From: Gammaproteobacteria bacterium
Lineage (GTDB): Bacteria; Pseudomonadota; Gammaproteobacteria; Steroidobacterales; Woeseiaceae
NCBI GenBank assembly: GCA_013151645.1
Contig: JAADHU010000046.1
Span: 1 to 36,836, forward strand
Reading direction: 5' to 3'
Length of the DNA: 36,836 bases
The notes under the pieces are model-generated. The model worked only from the letters and a program-made list of their open reading frames with translations, did not search any database and was not told the DNA's origin. The position numbers were made by a program, and so were the translations under genes. Below, piece by piece: positions 34,413-36,836 of the stretch. Every line of letters begins with the position of its first letter. Position 1 is the stretch's first letter.

Positions 34413-36461
34413 ATGAAATTGCAAAACTTTGCACTGAACAACTGGGTCAGCGGCAACGACAGCGGCAAACAATTGCTCAGCGCAGTCGACAGCAGCGCCA
34501 TTGCGACAATTTCCAGCAGCGGCATCGATTTCGCGGACATGCTGTCTTATGCGCGCACCGTCGGTGGACCGAACCTGCGCAAATTCACTTTTCATCAGCG
34601 GGCGCTGATGCTTAAGGAACTGGCGAAACACCTGGGCGACCGCAAGAAAGCGCTTTACGAATTGTCGACCAAGACGGGTGCGACCAGGGCGGATAGTCGG
34701 GTCGACATCGACGGCGGAATTTCCACGCTCTTCGTTTTCTCAAGCAAGGGTCGTCGGGAGATGCCAAACGGTCATGTCTATCTTGACGGCCCGCCGGAGA
34801 TTTTATCGCGCAACGGCACATTCGTCGGACAACATATTTACACACCCATTCAGGGCGCCGCGGTACACATCAATGCCTTTAATTTTCCCTGCTGGGGCAT
34901 GCTCGAGAAACTGGCGCCCGCTATCCTTGCCGGCGTTCCGGCGATCATCAAACCTGCCAGCAGTACGGCCTATCTGACCGAACTCATGGTGCGACATATG
35001 CTGGAATCGGACATCCTGCCACAGGGCTCCGTGCAATTGATCTGCGGTGGTGTCGGGGACCTGTTTGACCACCTGACCTGCCAGGATGCGGTCGCTTTTA
35101 CCGGTTCGAAAGCCACGGCCGAGTTTCTGCAACAACACCCACGCGTCGTTTCAGATGCGGTTCGGTTTACCGCGGAAACGGACTCCTTGAATGCTTCCAT
35201 TCTCGGGCCGGATGCCGTCCCCGGAACGGCGGAATTCGACCTCTTCGTCACTGAGGTGACGCGTGAAATGACGACCAAGGCCGGTCAGAAATGCACGGCA
35301 ATCCGCCGCGTCATCGCGCCGTCCGCCGTTGCCGCCGACCTGGTTCGGGCCCTCTCCACATCGTTAGACGCGATTCGTATCGGCAACCCCGCCAACAAGG
35401 ATGTCGATATGGGCGCACTGGCCAGTATCGGCCAACGAAACGAAGTTCGCGAGCGTGTCGCTGAATTGTCCGCCGAAGCGGAAATCGTTTACGGCGATCA
35501 GTCGCGCATGACGTTGCTGGATGCGGACCCGGACAAAGGCGCTTTTTTCGCGCCGACGCTCATGCACTGCGACAAGCCACTGGATTCAACAGCCGTTCAC
35601 TCTGTTGAAGCGTTCGGCCCCGTCAGCACTGTTTTGCCGTACGACACCCTCGACGAAGCCATTGAGCTGTCACGACTGGGAGGCGGCAGTCTGGTCCAGT
35701 CCGTGTTCACAGATGACAACGATATCGCCCGCGAAATAGTGCTCGGCAGCGCCGCCTGGCACGGTCGCATGCTGATCGTCAACCGCCATTGTGCCGACGA
35801 ATCCACCGGCCACGGCTCACCGTTGCCACACATGGTGCACGGCGGTCCCGGTCGCGCCGGCGGCGGTGAAGAACTCGGTGGCATACGTGCCGTATTGCAC
35901 TACATGCAAAGAACCGCACTGCAGGGATCGCCCGAAACCCTTGCGCGAATCAGTGATTGCTGGATCAAAGGCGCCGATCAAAAAGACCCCGGCGTTCATC
36001 CGTTCAGAAAAACCTTCGAACAACTCGAAATCGGCGACACGCTGAATACAGACTCACGCAAGATTACGCTCGACGACATCAACCACTTCGCCGAATTTAC
36101 GGGCGACAACTTTTACGCCCACATGGACGAAGAAGCCGCCGCAAAAAACCCGTTCTTCGAGGGGCGCGTCGCACACGGCTACCTGATCGTCTCCTTCGCC
36201 GCCGGTCTGTTCGTGGACCCGGATTTCGGTCCCGTCCTCGCCAACTACGGTGTGGACAACCTGCGCTTTGCGCAACCCGTCAATTTTGGTGACACGCTGA
36301 AAGTCCGCCTGACCTGCAAACAGAAAACGCTTCGCGAGGACTCAGGCTATGGCGAGGTTCGCTGGGATACCGAGGTAACGAATCAGGATGACGAGATTGT
36401 CGCGAGCTACGATGTGTTGACCATGGTTGCTACGGATGAGCATTGGTGCGCGGTGAAATAG
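34413..36461 (+). CDS. paaZ: Oxepin-CoA hydrolase / 3-oxo-5,6-dehydrosuberyl-CoA semialdehyde dehydrogenase PaaZ
   Basis: This 682-residue fusion enzyme opens the oxepin-CoA ring and oxidises the resulting aldehyde with NADP. The N-terminal aldehyde-dehydrogenase domain (about 1-520) has the catalytic Glu255 in RFTAETDSLN and Cys294 in KAGQKCTAIRR. The C-terminal MaoC-like R-hydratase domain (about 535-682) has FAEFTGDNFYAHMDEEAA and NPFFEGRVAHGYLIVS with the Asp/His pair. Length matches E. coli PaaZ (681). ATG 34413 is preceded by GGAGGA; a 16-codon upstream extension has no such site and lies in the operator region. It is divergent from paaX. Confidence 0.96.
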   Translation: MKLQNFALNNWVSGNDSGKQLLSAVDSSAIATISSSGIDFADMLSYARTVGGPNLRKFTFHQRALMLKELAKHLGDRKKALYELSTKTGATRADSRVDIDGGISTLFVFSSKGRREMPNGHVYLDGPPEILSRNGTFVGQHIYTPIQGAAVHINAFNFPCWGMLEKLAPAILAGVPAIIKPASSTAYLTELMVRHMLESDILPQGSVQLICGGVGDLFDHLTCQDAVAFTGSKATAEFLQQHPRVVSDAVRFTAETDSLNASILGPDAVPGTAEFDLFVTEVTREMTTKAGQKCTAIRRVIAPSAVAADLVRALSTSLDAIRIGNPANKDVDMGALASIGQRNEVRERVAELSAEAEIVYGDQSRMTLLDADPDKGAFFAPTLMHCDKPLDSTAVHSVEAFGPVSTVLPYDTLDEAIELSRLGGGSLVQSVFTDDNDIAREIVLGSAAWHGRMLIVNRHCADESTGHGSPLPHMVHGGPGRAGGGEELGGIRAVLHYMQRTALQGSPETLARISDCWIKGADQKDPGVHPFRKTFEQLEIGDTLNTDSRKITLDDINHFAEFTGDNFYAHMDEEAAAKNPFFEGRVAHGYLIVSFAAGLFVDPDFGPVLANYGVDNLRFAQPVNFGDTLKVRLTCKQKTLREDSGYGEVRWDTEVTNQDDEIVASYDVLTMVATDEHWCAVK

Positions 36462-36488
36462 CGCCTGCGTAGTATCGGAAAGTACGGC

Positions 36489-36564
36489 CGCCGCCCTGCG
36501 GATAAGTTTTTGACACTCGGAGAGCCTTGACTCGCGTGAAAAACTTATTATCCGCAGGGCGGCG
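36489..36564. repeat. Long inverted repeat with TAA bulge downstream of paaZ
   Basis: Arms 36489-36511 and 36539-36564 are reverse complements over 23 bases, except that the right arm has three extra bases (a TAA duplication). The arms contain CGCCGCCCTGCGGATAAG. The loop of 27 bases holds CACTCGGAGAGCCTT, which recurs inverted at the far end of the window. T residues occur inside the stem and not after it, so it may stop or protect the paaZ transcript but is not a classical terminator. Confidence 0.8.
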
Positions 36565-36828
36565 ACCTTGCGCAGTGTGGCGAGTTCGGTGCGATGTCGT
36601 TTCTGGCGGTACCGCGCCTCGGGACACGCTCCTGCAGGAGTGCCAACGGACTAACAGTAGGAGCGTCTCCTGAGGCGCGACCCGCACGTTGTTCGCAGGA
36701 TCACCCAACGAGCGGGTCAGGTGATGTCGCCATAGATATCCCACGCACCATCCGCTCCAGCCAAACCCGACATTTGCGGAGGCGACACGGCGGTGGGCGT
36801 CCGGGATCGGGTTAAGGCTCTCCGAGTG
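36514..36828. repeat. Distant 15-bp inverted repeat bracketing the right-end repeat region
   Basis: CACTCGGAGAGCCTT (36514-36528) and its exact reverse complement AAGGCTCTCCGAGTG (36814-36828) enclose about 285 bp containing the REP-like pair. Such ends could mark a small non-autonomous element; I see no flanking target duplication, and the right side is too close to the window edge to judge. Confidence 0.6.
36613..36679. repeat. Pair of inverted REP-like units
   Basis: One unit reads GTAGGAGCG ... GAGGCGCGACC on the plus strand (36657-36682). A facing unit on the minus strand (36635-36611) reads GCAGGAGCG ... GAGGCGCGG. Outer CGCGCCTC / GAGGCGCG (36613-36620 / 36672-36679) and inner GCTCCT / AGGAGC (36628-36633 / 36659-36664) pair exactly. 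Each unit also folds on itself (GCGTCTC with GAGGCGC). The conserved GTAGGAGC head followed by a hairpin is the form of REP sequences of pseudomonads and relatives, here in a BIME-like pair. A 12-bp palindrome CTCCTGCAGGAG lies at 36629-36640. Confidence 0.7.
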
Positions 36829-36836
36829 AGCGGACG

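Larger units (their letters stand above)
36462..36836. other. Non-coding right end rich in inverted repeats
   Basis: No gene with recognisable similarity or a ribosome-binding site lies here. The stretch is composed of repeats listed separately: a long hairpin (36489-36564), a pair of REP-like units (36613-36679) and a 15-bp inverted repeat joining the two ends (36514-36528 with 36814-36828). The region may continue past the window edge. Confidence 0.7.

Noticed and set aside
36430-36744. A 104-codon minus-strand frame over the right-end repeats
   Set aside because: It is made mostly of the inverted repeats, has no ribosome-binding site and overlaps the paaZ end.

Overview
This window looks like chromosome from a heterotrophic, denitrification-capable gammaproteobacterium. 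The evidence is a fabA-fabB pair, a long-form QueF, a SirB2-family protein, a cyanophycin operon, a cytochrome cd1 nitrite reductase and an aerobic phenylacetyl-CoA (paa) cluster. A marine or sediment lineage such as the Woeseiaceae would fit, but that is a guess from gene content. The DNA is moderately GC-rich and densely coded, with many GTG and TTG starts. I see no tRNA, rRNA, CRISPR array, transposase or phage gene.

Region 1 (1-6495, minus strand) is a complete cyanophycin cycle in one operon: iadA, cphB, cphA, then a stand-alone Mur-ligase gene cut by the left edge. CphA makes the Arg/Asp storage polymer, CphB cuts it to beta-Asp-Arg, and IadA splits that dipeptide. queF (queuosine synthesis) diverges from iadA. 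Behind queF lies a 222-bp nested palindrome.

Region 2 (7617-11336, plus strand) is a TetR repressor with a promoter and three operator half-sites, followed by a drug-efflux-type ABC exporter (membrane-fusion lipoprotein, ATPase, one permease). Next come a FixJ-type response regulator, a short DksA/TraR-like zinc-finger protein and a tandem universal stress protein with a clear terminator.

Region 3 (13954-17533) holds a Tat-exported FAD oxidoreductase whose D-amino-acid-oxidase fold is circularly permuted, an M50 membrane metalloprotease with a helical-repeat tail, and an alpha/beta hydrolase.

Region 4 (17589-25408) is a minus-strand nitrite-respiration locus: a heme-type TonB receptor, a lipid-anchored NirS carrying an extra N-terminal cytochrome c domain, and a porin. 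A SirB2-family membrane protein and a PAS hybrid histidine kinase follow.

Region 5 (25506-36461) carries tauE, fghA, fabB, fabA and the phenylacetate genes paaE, D, C, B, A, I and X on the minus strand. paaZ diverges from paaX across two tandem 15-bp palindromes that I read as PaaX operators. Together PaaABCDE epoxidise phenylacetyl-CoA, PaaZ opens and oxidises the ring, PaaI clears stalled thioesters and PaaX represses. The later steps (paaG, F, H, J, K) are not in the window. The right end (36462-36836) is non-coding and full of REP-like inverted repeats.
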